From: Plumapathes pennacea
Lineage: Eukaryota > Cnidaria > Anthozoa > Antipatharia > Myriopathidae
DNA: 64,000 nucleotides
Reading direction: 5' to 3'
Assembly: GCA_964036295.1 (NCBI GenBank)
Contig: OZ038463.1
Location: 496,001 to 560,000 of the forward strand
The notes under the pieces are model-generated. The model ran no database searches. It was not told the origin of the DNA and worked only from the letters and a program-made list of their open reading frames with translations. This document shows, piece by piece, positions 29,006 through 48,300 of the stretch. A program made the translations under genes and the position numbers. Each line of letters starts with the position of its first letter. Position 1 is the stretch's first letter.

Positions 29006-31916
29006 TTCTTCTTAGTCTATATTTATATTTATTTATTGTGTACTTTGTTTTGCTGTGAATATATTTCTTAGATTCCAAGGATTTGGAACAGTTGACTGCA
29101 AATAAAATCACTCACGTAGTGGCTATTCACGACAATGCAAAAGCACTGCTGGAGGTACTGCTTACAATTACAATAAATAAAACCACAATGAATTATTGAT
29201 TTAGCAAGATATTTACTAGTACCATATACCATAGACAATATGTCAATTGGGCATAGCATAATTTACATTAAACATTTTTCAGTGTAAATCAGGATCAAAA
29301 CAGTCAAACCCCACTATTTCAAAGTCCCTCGGGACACGAAAAAAAGTTCCAAATAGTGGAGTTTCGAAATTATAGCCGATAGTAAATGGCTGAAAAATAT
29401 ATTCACAGAGATTCAGCTTGACTTCGAAATAATGGGGATTTTGAGTTATCTGAGTTCAAAATAGAAAAGTTTGACTGTATACAGTAAGTGTGTTTTCTAC
29501 AAAGTTGAATGGTCATACCTTGAAGATCCTTTCAGGGACAATTTTGAATTTCATCCACCATGTTTGCAATAATGTCAAGTTTGGACTGTTACAAATTGTA
29601 GTTAATATTAACATATTTGAATGGGTGAAAAGAAGACCGTCTCTTAAAAATCTCAACTGTTTCATGTGTGATCCCCCGTCATTTTGATCAGAAACATATG
29701 AAAAAAAGGAAATAAAATGTAATAATTAATCAATAAAATACATCATGTATCACGTCAGAGTGTAATACTCGCATCTTACACAGTTATATAGCCAATCAGA
29801 ATGCGCATAGGATCATAGTTATTTTATAGATATGGGTTATTTATTACCAGTGAAGTGAATACATAAATGTGTGTGTAAAAGGTATAATTTTCCATGGATC
29901 TCACTCCTCAGTGTCTGTACTGAAGGCAAGTAATTTGTATCATTGCAGCACTTAGATTACAAATGCATTCAGGTTGCTGATCACCCTGACGAAAACTTGT
30001 GAGTGTGACTTTATTGTAAGATAGAAACATAATATTATACTTTTCTCTTGTTTTTGGCATCAATTTAGAATTCCTTACAGGAGAAGCTGGTCACTGCATC
30101 ACAAACATCAATTCATTAATTAAATAATTAATTAAGTTGTAAACCAAGCCATCACTTTTCATGAACCACTACTTTTTATGAATTTTATAAGTTCTGGGCA
30201 TTGTTTAAAATAATTTACTGCAAGTTCAAGTCATTTGTAAGTCCATTTCTCTTGTCATCATTGATAGTGATTTGTTTTATTTTGTTACAGGACTCCCTAT
30301 TTTCGAGAATGTATTGATTACATTCACAGGTGCAGGTGAGGTGAAGTATGATGTGCTATATAACCAAGTCAAGAGAATGTGTTGCCTTAGTTTGTTCATA
30401 AATCAACAGTTTTGCTGCACAATGCACCGAGGCATTAGGGTCAATAGTTAGAGAAAACAAGAGGTTAGGTCGTAGAGAGTTGAGACTGGCCAATGATGAA
30501 GAGGCAAAAGACTAGTTAGCGTTAAAAAAAAAAACTTGAGACTCTGGGCAAACGTTTTTAATTAGTGAGTATAATTACCGTTCCTTTGTTTCTGTTTCTG
30601 GGTTTTATTTCGTCATTTTTTTTTTTAATATTTCAGAATTGAAGAAGGTGCTTGCCTGGTCCACTGGTACGTGCATGTATTGTTTTTTTTTTATTTTATT
30701 TTTGTCTTTGTTTGTTTGTTTGTTTGTTTGTTTGTTCAGGTAGAGAAATCTATAACTAGGCTTCGCAATTCTAAAAATATGTCATCCTTCCAATATCAAT
30801 TGAAAAACTATTTCTTTTCGCTTACTTGAGCCACTATTCACATTATGTCTTATTTTATTTAAATGCTAGAGTGTAACCAATGTGCCAATAATTAATATTT
30901 CCGTATGCCATGACTGTTTTGCCATATTCATTTTGTAAAAGGGAGCCCAAAACTTTATAAGCCTGGGGGTTTCTTTTTGGGCTTCCCTACCTAATTATTT
31001 GTGTATTACCGTTAGTGTGACAGTTGGCAAAAAAATAAACTGAAACTGAAACTGAAGCATTTGACTCACTGGTAACATTTATAAAAGCTTTTTTCTCGTG
31101 CCATATCTCATACACATTCGGGACATTGACCTTGCGTAAAACACTTTACGAAGTATGGCATTCATCGTCCTCGCTCCAAGGCTCTTCCCAACCCCACCCC
31201 ACCCCCCTTACCCCAAGAAATCAGGCGCTGATTTAACTTTTATTCTGACTTCAGCATCGCAGGGATTTCTAGATCGACGACAATTGTTGCCGCATACATC
31301 ATGACAGTGACGACTTTAAGCTGGAAAGAAGCGTTAAAGGCGATCAAGTGTGCACGATCTGTAGCCAATCCTAACTACGGGTTTCAGCGTCAGCTCCAAG
31401 ACTTCGACAACAAACACGTACAAAAGGTGTGAGTTCAGTCTTCCGCATCATGTTAGGCATGTCCTGACCCGGGGCGTGCATGTTTTATACTGAGAGACTT
31501 AAGCTTAGTCTGGAAGACAGCTTATGCCGGACACCGCGGAAATACGTTATTCGGCCGCGTGCGGTCACCTCACTGATTTTGAGTCAACAATTATTGCACA
31601 AGGCTCTGGATTTAGTGCAGATCAGTGTAACGCTCGTAAAATCTCAAGATTTATCCAAGAGACTCAACACTAGGACTTGATACTCAACTATAAGTTAGTT
31701 CTATGCATTTTCTATAACATAAGCTGTACACAAGAAAAACGAAGCTTGCACACGATGTGAAATTTCACCTCGCTTGTGTTTTAAGGAGTGAATGTGTATT
31801 TGTGTAGTTACATGTTTGTACAAAGTATCAGTATGTATATATTGTCCATGTATGTATGTATGTATGTATATGTTGTTATTTCGATTAGTTTGATCAGCCC
31901 CATACAAGTCACCCTT

Positions 31917-31951
<35 letters not shown>

Positions 31952-32168
31952 TTTCGGTTCATAGGAGAGAGATATTTTAAAAATGCGCTACCCAGATGCG
32001 AAGTTCAACGACGAAGAAATCCTGCGAGAGTACCTCGCCAAGAGTGATGTAAGTACTGACGTAGACGACGAGATTCCAAGCACTCTGAACAAATATCACA
32101 ACAGAACTGCAAGAGTAGCATCTGAGGAGGCAGATGTATTTAGTTCGACTTCTGCGGAATCAGAATGA
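27729..32168 (+). CDS. dual-specificity phosphatase, DUSP15/DUSP22-like
   Basis: Eight exons fit in phase: 27729-27749, 28128-28161, 29072-29154, 29949-29998, 30291-30335, 30637-30666, 31255-31426 and 31965-32168, giving 212 aa. The first exon encodes only MGNGMNK, whose Gly2 is a classic N-myristoylation start shared with DUSP22 and DUSP15. Then come VLPGLYLGNF, the general-acid Asp region VADHPDENL and the P-loop HCIAGISRS (C-x5-R), split between exons 6 and 7. The C-terminal tail is acidic and Ser-rich, longer than the catalytic core needs. By family knowledge it dephosphorylates Tyr and Ser/Thr of signalling proteins at membranes. DUSP15 and DUSP22 cannot be told apart here; an ancestral single gene is likely. 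Confidence 0.92.
28946..29003. repeat. (GTT)n microsatellite
   Basis: About 19 nearly pure TTG/GTT triplets lie in the second intron of the DUSP gene. Confidence 0.95.
31913..31955. repeat. (ATTT)n microsatellite
   Basis: Roughly ten ATTT units end about 10 bp before the acceptor of the last DUSP exon. They probably form or extend its pyrimidine-rich tract. Confidence 0.9.
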
Positions 32169-32530
32169 AATCGCAAGAAGATAGCACACATTGTGCTGGT
32201 GGGCTACTTATCTGCATGACGAGGCCGCGGTGCTTGTCCGACGGAGGGACAGCTTCTGAGGCCTCGTCTCTTGGTGAATAGAAGGTACAATCCGTTGGTC
32301 AAAAGTCGCTGGGACGCTGCTGGCTCCTGTATTCATTGCCTACGCGCCACTCGCACACTCACACATGCAGTGTGAATATTATGGGCTTGTTCTGTTTGTG
32401 TCAGTGCATTTTTGTTGTCCCGTGTGAACTATAGTATGTAAATTATCGAACTTTTTATTGATTTCAGACTGCCTTCCCTTTTTAGCTCGCGAATTCCACT
32501 TTGTGGGATTTGCGAGGTATAGTAATCACT

Positions 32531-32576
32531 TTCCTTCCCTACTTCCCTACTTCCCTACTTCCCTACTTCCCTATTC
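32531..32576. repeat. (CCCTACTT)n octamer repeat
   Basis: About five tandem cttccctacttccctactt units lie in the 3' flank of the DUSP gene. Confidence 0.9.
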
Positions 32577-32602
32577 CCTCTGTTGTCAACAATGGATTTC
32601 CA

Positions 32603-32608
32603 AATAAA
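32603..32608 (+). promoter_or_regulatory. polyadenylation signal of the DUSP gene
   Basis: AATAAA occurs 434 bp after the stop codon, in ccaaataaagcag. Confidence 0.5.
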
Positions 32609-34287
32609 GCAGTTGCGGTTTTCCAAATTTGGGCATGATGAAGGCGCGCAACAGGGTGTGTCGATCAACGCAGTTTAAAAGCAAGATGTTGTCGTAGTTG
32701 TTGCGACCATATTTTTGTTCGGAACGTGTTCTCATTTTGAAGTTTTGTCATGCGTTCGAAGTTTGTTTGGCCATTGATTCTGAGCTTGGTTGTGTTTCAC
32801 TCTACTGTGTTTTGCGTTGTTATTGTGACCGTTTGGCGCGGTGCCATGAAGGTCAAACAATCAGTGGCACCGATGGCGTTATCGCACACAAATCTGAAGC
32901 CGTTGGTTTAGTATCCGCCAAAATTTCTGTAGTGACAGTAAATACGGCTTAGAAGATACTAGGCCGGAAAGATATTGAATCTCGGCCAAAAATATCCATT
33001 TCCGGTGAATGTTTACAAGTTCATACAGTATGCAAATTATCAGGTGTTTCAATTCTTGGTTTGCATGTCACGTCATAAAAAGCCATCTCAAAAGTAACGT
33101 ATCCTATAAGTCTAATACACTGATATGTTCAGGACTATCATGCCTTAAGACTTAAAGCAAAATTCTGAGTCGATACAAAATATCTATCGGGAGCTATGGA
33201 CGTTTGAATACCGTGACAACAAAGCCGTGTACACGCGCGCGGCCGACTAAAATCGGTCCTTCACGCAACATTTTAAAGTTAGAACTGCGAAAGATGTGAA
33301 GTAACTAAACATCAAGCTGAGTCACAGATCATCTTCATTTTGTGTTCCGAGTTCGACTAACATGGCGGCCGCATACAAACTCTTATCAAATCTCCAAAAA
33401 ACAAATTGCCCCTGCTTCGCCAAAATGAAGCCTAGACAATCCAAAATTGGCATCTGGACTATTTCAGGTCTTTTTAGTTCTAGAGTCAAAAAGGTACAAT
33501 CTGTTATTTTGAAGGGTGCTGCGATCGCGTGACCCGTGAAAACCGCGTCGATAAATCTTTTCTCTCAATTATTATATAACACTTTTTTAAGCCCGCGTTC
33601 ACCACGAAGTGGTGAATTGAGCCAGTTCTATTAAATAGCTACTTCCGCAAAATGAAGTCCTTTTACAAATTCGCGAGCTTACAGCTGCCTTACTGCTTTG
33701 ATTTGTATCATCATTAAAGTCACAGTCGTATAAAGCTTCGTCCATTTACGATTGTGGTTGTTATAAATCACTATTGCACATTCGTAGATTAATTTACTAA
33801 AAGAAATAAGACAAACTTTAAAACAAAGGCATAAAACAAGAAACCAGTGACGGAGGCAAATGCTTTGCATGTGTTTGCAACAGAAAACTCAAGTTGTAGT
33901 TTCACATTCAATGGGCACTGTTCCATTTTAGTCTTTGCTAATTGTCGCATGATTGTCATCTCCATTTTTCCTTTGTTAATATCAGAACGAAGACTCAAGA
34001 ATCATCTCAGTTTGGTGATAGTTGGGTAATTTAAAAGGTTGATGATACGAAGTGGTAGTGTAATGGCCTTGGTTTTAAGCTGCACCGGTTGTTGATTTAA
34101 AATTAAGGAGTTGAAGCTCCTCCTGATTAGAAGAATTGAAATTGTTATATTTTTGTACTGACAGGGAGTGGGGAAATATTTTTATTGCCAATTTTTCTCA
34201 AAGGGCCAGCGAATGAGGCTAGTTCATGTTGATTTTTATAGTCTAGCTGTTTCGCAATTATGCGCAGCAGCAAATAGTACCTTTTAC

Positions 34288-34862
34288 TTAAACGCGGGGG
34301 CGCGCTATTAACCCCCACGGGGTACAAAATGGCGGAATGAAGAAAGCAAACAAGAAGTCCCACTGAGCCTCAACCTCGTTTCCAGGCTCTTTAATCTCCC
34401 GGCCTCCCTGAAATGAAAACATGGCGGACACCCGACCCCGAAGAAATTACAGGGGCGGGGCCAGGAGATGAAGAGCCTGGGAACGAGGTTGCCTGATCAA
34501 CTAAATATACGGTTTTACACAGCAAGATCTTACGTTTGCAAGTCGCCAATTGTGCGTTTTCATGTTGTGTTTTCAGCAATAGGCAGAACGGGATTCAGCG
34601 TGGCGGCCTATTTTCAAATCGTTCTCTCCAGTCACCTTGGTTTTTGACCGACCGTTGGATACATATGTTGTTTCTCGTCTCGGGGGGTATTCAACAAAAT
34701 TATAGGTGGGAGTGTGCCGCCAGGGACTAATCCGTGACTAACCTTTTCATAAACAGTCGATTTTGACAGTTTGACTTCGAACACGGGGCGAATAAAGCGG
34801 AACGAAGTCTTCCTTAGGAAAATCTCCGTGTAGGCCTTTTATAGTGCCGCCCCCGCGTTTAA
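34288..34862. mobile_element. non-autonomous inverted-repeat element
   Basis: The left end ttaaacgcgggggcgcgcta mirrors the right end tagtgccgcccccgcgttta, with a terminal a. Terminal arms are about 24 bp in a 575-bp unit. It encloses another inverted-repeat unit and part of a dispersed repeat. The right-end phrase resembles ctccatgtagcccttttatagtgtccccc near 38050, so the family has other members. Confidence 0.55.
34371..34491. mobile_element. short MITE-like element nested in another repeat
   Basis: The left arm caacctcgtttccaggctct and the right arm gagcctgggaacgaggttg are near-perfect reverse complements, with ctcc/ggag continuing inward. The unit is about 121 bp and encodes nothing. Confidence 0.65.
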
Positions 34863-35159
34863 CGTAGTAATGTGTCTGTCAAGTTAATTTCTCTGCTGAG
34901 CTTTGTTTTGTTTAAATAATTGTGTTTTGACTAAAATTGGAAGCACTTCTCCACATCTGCCCGCGGTTCGCGAACTGCGCAAGATTGTAAAAGTGCCGTG
35001 TATGAACTATAAAAACCAAACTCCAGAATAATGGATCATCTACTTACATACGACATAATGAGGGAAACGTTCCTGTGGCAAACAATGAAAAGGACCAGTC
35101 CAATTGATGTTCCACTCTGCAATAAAGGCATCTATTAGGTCCTTTTTAAGTTATGGTTG

Positions 35160-35340
35160 CAGGTTAGTTGCATTTTTAGTCTGAAATAGGGTATAGAATT
35201 TCGGTTTTAGTTTGAAATAGGACGCAATTTTGGTATGCATGCCTGAAATAGGGTCGAATTGTATAGTTTGATCCGAAATAGGGTCGACATTTTGTGAAAG
35301 TTTTCAGAACCGGACCCCGCGCACAGAATGGAGGGTAGTC
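35160..35340. repeat. dispersed repeat with CTGAAATAGGG units
   Basis: Four spaced variants of tctgaaatagggt run across this stretch and end in gaaccggaccccgcgcac. They are the reverse complement of the units seen near 17.5 kb. Confidence 0.6.
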
Positions 35341-36820
35341 CTGTTAATTAACCGACGGCATGCACCCAGGATTTTGCTTCAGTCGTAAACATTTCATGTC
35401 AAAATGTATCTGAGGCGTAATAAGAATAGCATAGAGCACAGCTAGAATGGAATGCTGTGGATGGTTTGTATCGGTGAAGAGGGTCTTTTGCGGCTGCGAC
35501 TGATCATTTTAGTCATTAACCCGCATTGACCTTTTTGCTCTTAACTTTGTTTGTCCGAGCTTGTTTGAATCTAACACAACTGACTTTCAGGCTTTTTTTC
35601 CGGGGAGATCTGGTATAGACGTCATGACAGGTATGATGAAATTTCACTTCTCAGTTGACTGTTTGTGAGCATCCGGTTATTGCTCGGCGAAGCGCCTCGC
35701 GAGTCCACAACATTTTGACCATGTGATGACGTAAATCGTGGTAAATAAGAGTCCACACCACGACAAACCAGTGGAAATTTATTAAATACACTACAGTCAA
35801 AGCTTTTTGGGTGGACACTCCTCAAGTGGACAGCTCTGCTTACTACGGACCCTTGAGAAACCCTGTTAAATCCTAGCTGTCAAATCCTGAGTTTTACACA
35901 TTCTCGTAAGCGAATAGTTCTAGTTTACAGACATTTTTTTTCTGCTTCCCAAGGTATCCGTTTACGGTAGCTTATACTATAATTGATTTCGCAAAGTGAA
36001 CACTTCTGCCTGGAAAATTTGGCCTTAGTTTGCGGTCCCAGAAGACACCTCGGTGCGGGAAAATATTTCGATCGTTACCTCGACTCTTCACGGGTCTGAC
36101 ATTAAGAGTGAGTACACACCCCTCATAATTGTTTAAGTAAAGACGCCTTGCACATTCGTGGGAATACAGTTTAATTTTGAAGGGCAAGAACAATATTGAA
36201 AAAAGAGAACACTGATGCTGTTCTGATCTCAGTCCAAATTCCCATCAATGCCATGACGTTTAATTGTTACAGTTATAAAAGTGGAACATCTGTTTGATGC
36301 TGTACTTGTGTACACTGAAAAATCAAAATTATTAAGAAACTCTCACTTTGGTCATCGTTAACTGACAACTGAACTCGTCCTTGTCCTGGCAAGGCTTATT
36401 ACACTGGAACCTACGAGGAAAGTTCTCCAAACCTTACTACCCACTGGAACTTATAAATTAAAAGGAGAAATTTCTAGAAACGCCTTAAACAGTTACCTTC
36501 CCACCCTGACTTGTGACAACATAAACGTCGTCCAAAAAGTGCAACGACGGCTCCTATTTCCTTTGCCGTTTATATACTTACAGTATTTTCTGGACGTGTA
36601 CTATTTTTACATTGTTTCTTAACAGAGGCTCGATTCAACCGTCGAGTTATTCGTTTGTCGAATTAAACGCAAATCAGGCTTTAACGATCCCTCGTTCACT
36701 TGCATTTAAACTCAACACATAAGAATTTCAACGTTTTAAACCGTTCACTATACATTTTCTATTTTTCGAGTAGAACAAAAGGTAAAGTCGAGGTTTGCTT
36801 GGTGAGCGTATCAGTTTGTA

Positions 36821-44777
<7,957 letters not shown>

Positions 44778-45316
44778 GACACACAACAACCTCCACTTGG
44801 TTAGGTCCAAGTTCCTAACCAACGCTTTCAAACCCCTCAGTCCTGAAAGTTAAAATATGTTTCAGTGACTCTTGGGTTAAATCATTTTTACAAAGAGTCG
44901 ATAAAACGTGACAGACGCTGCTCTCGATGTGTGTGTGTTCACTTCAAAGATTTCTTGGGTTACGCATCGAGCGCTAAAGTTGGGGCTTTGGTGGCTGTTT
45001 CACGTGTGTAGTGCACTAAAGAAGGTCTTAGGTCGAAACGAAAGATGCTTGAAAAGTATTTGAAACACATATAGACGATACGTACCGCGGAAAAGCTCCA
45101 CAGCACCAACCCAAATGCTGTTACAAAATGGCGTCTCGCCACGAACTCGAAAATCGGGTTTTCTTCAAAGCGAGGTCTAAACGAGGGGGCCTGGACATGA
45201 TAGAGAAAAAAGATGGCGGACGGACGCATGTGACGAGGCGACGGAATGTCATTACAAAACGACAATCTTGATGCTAAAACATCAGAGAAAGCTGTGTGGA
45301 GGCGCCTGTGACAGAT
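44778..45316. promoter_or_regulatory. bidirectional promoter region, CK2 alpha / Schlafen-like gene
   Basis: The two start codons face away from each other and are 539 bp apart. It is locally richer in CG dinucleotides than surrounding DNA (for example around 45000-45290) and has no clear TATA box. It also contains ggacatgatagagaaaaaagatggcgga, whose catg and ggcgg elements recur in the window. Shared regulation is inferred from layout only. An open frame on the minus strand here has no support as a gene. Confidence 0.5.
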
Positions 45317-48300
45317 ATGACGCAAGAGGTTCGTTATTACGCCATAAATTCTGAAGTTCCATTCGAAGAAGACGCCACTCACGAGTTCAAGGGTCACAGG
45401 AATATCTCATTTGAGGAAATACCAGATTGGTGCTGGATTCCTGGAACTGATAGACGTTCCAGAAAGGCAGTCTCAAGGTATGCAATCAGATCTATCGAAA
45501 TGTGGGTAAACGGCAGGCAAGTATCCAAATTTGAACATGACGAGCCTCTTGAACGATTTCTTCCCAGTCTCTTTTACGCCTGGAAACAAGCCTACCCAAA
45601 ACTGAAAAATCTCCCACATGGCAAGTTTAAGAAAAGTTGGGAAGCATTTAAATTTCACACCCTCTTCTCACACCCCTTTCCCCATTCCATCCCCTGCTGT
45701 ATCCCCATCCCCCAGCCCCTTTGGCATGCCCCTCATCATGTTGCCCCGTTGCCTGGCAATCTCCTTTCCTATTCCTCTCTGTCACCCACTTCCCCTACCC
45801 TAATTCCCGTACCAAATCCCCTTTCCTTCTCTAGTCCCCTTCCCCACTTCACCACTGTCCTGCTCATCCCATTTACAATCTTGCCAAGATCTTGCAAGAT
45901 CAGCTAAGGTTATCAGGTTGAGAATTTGGCAAGATCTAGTATGATCATTGCCAAGATTGATCTTGTAAGGTCCTCCAAGACCATGCAGGGTCTTGCAGGA
46001 TCTCAGCTAAGACTGCAAAGAAACGTTCCTCCATTGTGAGATCCTGCCATCAGATTATAAAAGATCCTCTCAAGCTTTTGAAAGGTCTTTCCAAAATCTT
46101 GGCCTAGATTCTAAACCTGAGATGTCACACATTGGAAAGAAAAAGAAAATGTTTAGAGACGCAGATTCTCAAATTATTATTGGTCACCCATAAAATGTTT
46201 GTCATTCATTTGATTTTGTGTACATTGTACAGTATGCATCCAGAAAACTTTGCATGACAGCTGCAGCACAGTATAAAACTTATAATTATGTTCTCCTACT
46301 TTCAGAAACATTAATGCCTTTCTAAATACTGGCAAAGGAGGCAAGCTGTATCTAGGCGTCATTGACTGTGGAACAGTAAAAGGATTGCATTTGTCACAGT
46401 ATCAGGTACTATATAGAATATTATAAAGTTTAAGAGCAGGTGACTGTAAATATCGAGAACTGGCCGTCAAAACCGAAATTTCGGATTCTTCATATTTGGT
46501 CACGAGAAACCCTTTGGTGAACTATCTACGAAATTTACAATTAAGCTTTCCAAATAGCTTTCGTTTTTGAGAAATCCTGTAAAACAGGAAATGCCGTGTT
46601 CGCCGTTAAATTTTGCCGAAAATTGGTACATATTCAAATCGCTCAGAAAAAAAAACGGCTGAAGATATCGAAGCCATATTTTGCAGTCGAGTAGGGTATC
46701 TACTTCAAAAAACACATGTGTAAAAATATTGCAAGAAAATGAGTTTTTACACATCGTTTTGAAAAGCCAAACATTCCTATTTTTAGCACTTTGGTAAACA
46801 CGTGACACTAAGGAAACTTTGCAGTCAAAAATATTGTCCTGGTACATCGAAATTTAGAATAAAATTTGTACTAGCGATAGGCCCTGTTATCGTACTGTTA
46901 CATATTAAAAGTTCAGCTTGGGCAATTTAAATGCCAGCTGTTGAGAGAAGTAAACGCATAGGGAACTTTTCATGTATTTGTTTCAGAAATTGCAACCGGT
47001 CACGCAAGCACATTGTAGACAAATTTCAATTTATTATTGAGTGTGTTTTATTTTTGCTAATGTAACATAGTTTTTATTCGAATACAAAATCCAATGTTCT
47101 AATGAGCTTTGTATTGCGCTGTATCCCTATAAAAATGAATTCTAGAGTACCTTGGTGATAATTGATCGCAAAAAGCAAAAGTTAAAAGGTCAAGTGTAGT
47201 GTCAGTTTGCCACCCGCGTTATTGTAAACAACACGAAAGAAGCGAAACCATTCCAACCGAAATTTCTTCCTAATCCTGAAGCTTGTCATTTTCTATATAT
47301 ACTAGGTCACTGGCTACTGTTTTCGAAAATAAACAAATATTTCCCCTGGAGATCACTTACTTTGTACAGCTGTATACATGTAATTGGGTAAATTAATTGT
47401 TCGTCATTGGAGTGACTCAACTCTTCACAGCTGGTGTTTGTGCAAGAGCAGACGCCCAGAAGAGAGAGCAGGCCACCCAGGGCAGTTCTAATTTTGTGGA
47501 ATTGCTCATGTACTGGTCTTCTATCATTTTCGTCAGTGTGTTTTTTTCCACCTGTATCGATGGCATCGATATCGTGCTCATTTTCATCCTTGATAGACAA
47601 CACCTCCAGTTGCGGCAAGGGTTTGTATTCTTCCACCGCCTGTATATCTCTGGGCGAATGCCAAAGAGATGTTTCACGACATCTGAAGATGATGAATGTG
47701 TTTGGCGACGAGAAAACTGACAGTGAAATGAAATTAATCCTCGCTCGCGCAGGTTAGTAAAGTTATTGGTATTTTTTAGTTATTGGACACTGATATAAAG
47801 TTTCTGATACCAAACTATGATACATTAAAGGAGTATTCCACGAGGATGAGTGTCACAAACACTTGACGATCTGCCCGCGCCATCGGGATGAATTTGGACT
47901 TCGTTGGCGATGTAATAAAAGAAGCTGTGCTGTTCCAAACGAAATGGCTGCCCACAAGTCAAAGAGAGCAAAGGGCGACCGGGGAATAGAGTTTGCGCAA
48001 TCAGCGATGATATTTACCCGTTCCCGCACTCTTGTCCCCATTGGAAGTCGTAAGTATAAAATACAGCTGCATATAGCTTGCTTACCAGCGTATGGGAGGT
48101 TTTATCGAATCTTTTTCTGGCGCCAAAAAATGGCGTGTACACTTCGGCTTACTTTATATAGCTGATTTAATTTGACGTTAGCGGTGGTGGTACGTTTTTT
48201 TTTTTTCGGAGTTTAATCGTTTCTGACGCAAGATTTACACACAGGCAACTATACCTGCGTAGCTGGCGGTTTTGGTGGATGCGGGTGGAACTGACAAGTT

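Larger units (their letters stand above)
32609..36820. other. repeat-rich intergenic region between DUSP and CK2 alpha
   Basis: No gene was recognised on either strand. It includes several catggcgg-containing phrases, nested small inverted-repeat elements at 34.29-34.86 kb and dispersed CTATTTCAGACC-type repeats at 34.68 and 35.16-35.34 kb. The genes on both sides end here (convergent). Confidence 0.55.

Noticed and set aside
31913..31955. Microsatellites and homopolymers considered as CRISPR-like or functional arrays
   Set aside because: They are simple sequence repeats without spacers, in eukaryotic introns and spacers.
44960..45397. 145-codon open frame on the minus strand over the CK2 alpha / Schlafen-like promoter
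   Set aside because: It overlaps the first Schlafen-like exon antisense, shows no domain and no splice support.
45659..45907. C-terminal Pro-rich extension of the first Schlafen-like exon
   Set aside because: A good donor at 45478 and the in-phase exon at 46306 continue the AlbA_2 domain; the extension is low-complexity intron.
47397..47720. 107-codon plus-strand frame before the transposase
   Set aside because: It ends without joining the next exon; the other frame, starting at 47689, reaches a donor in phase with the exon at 47831.
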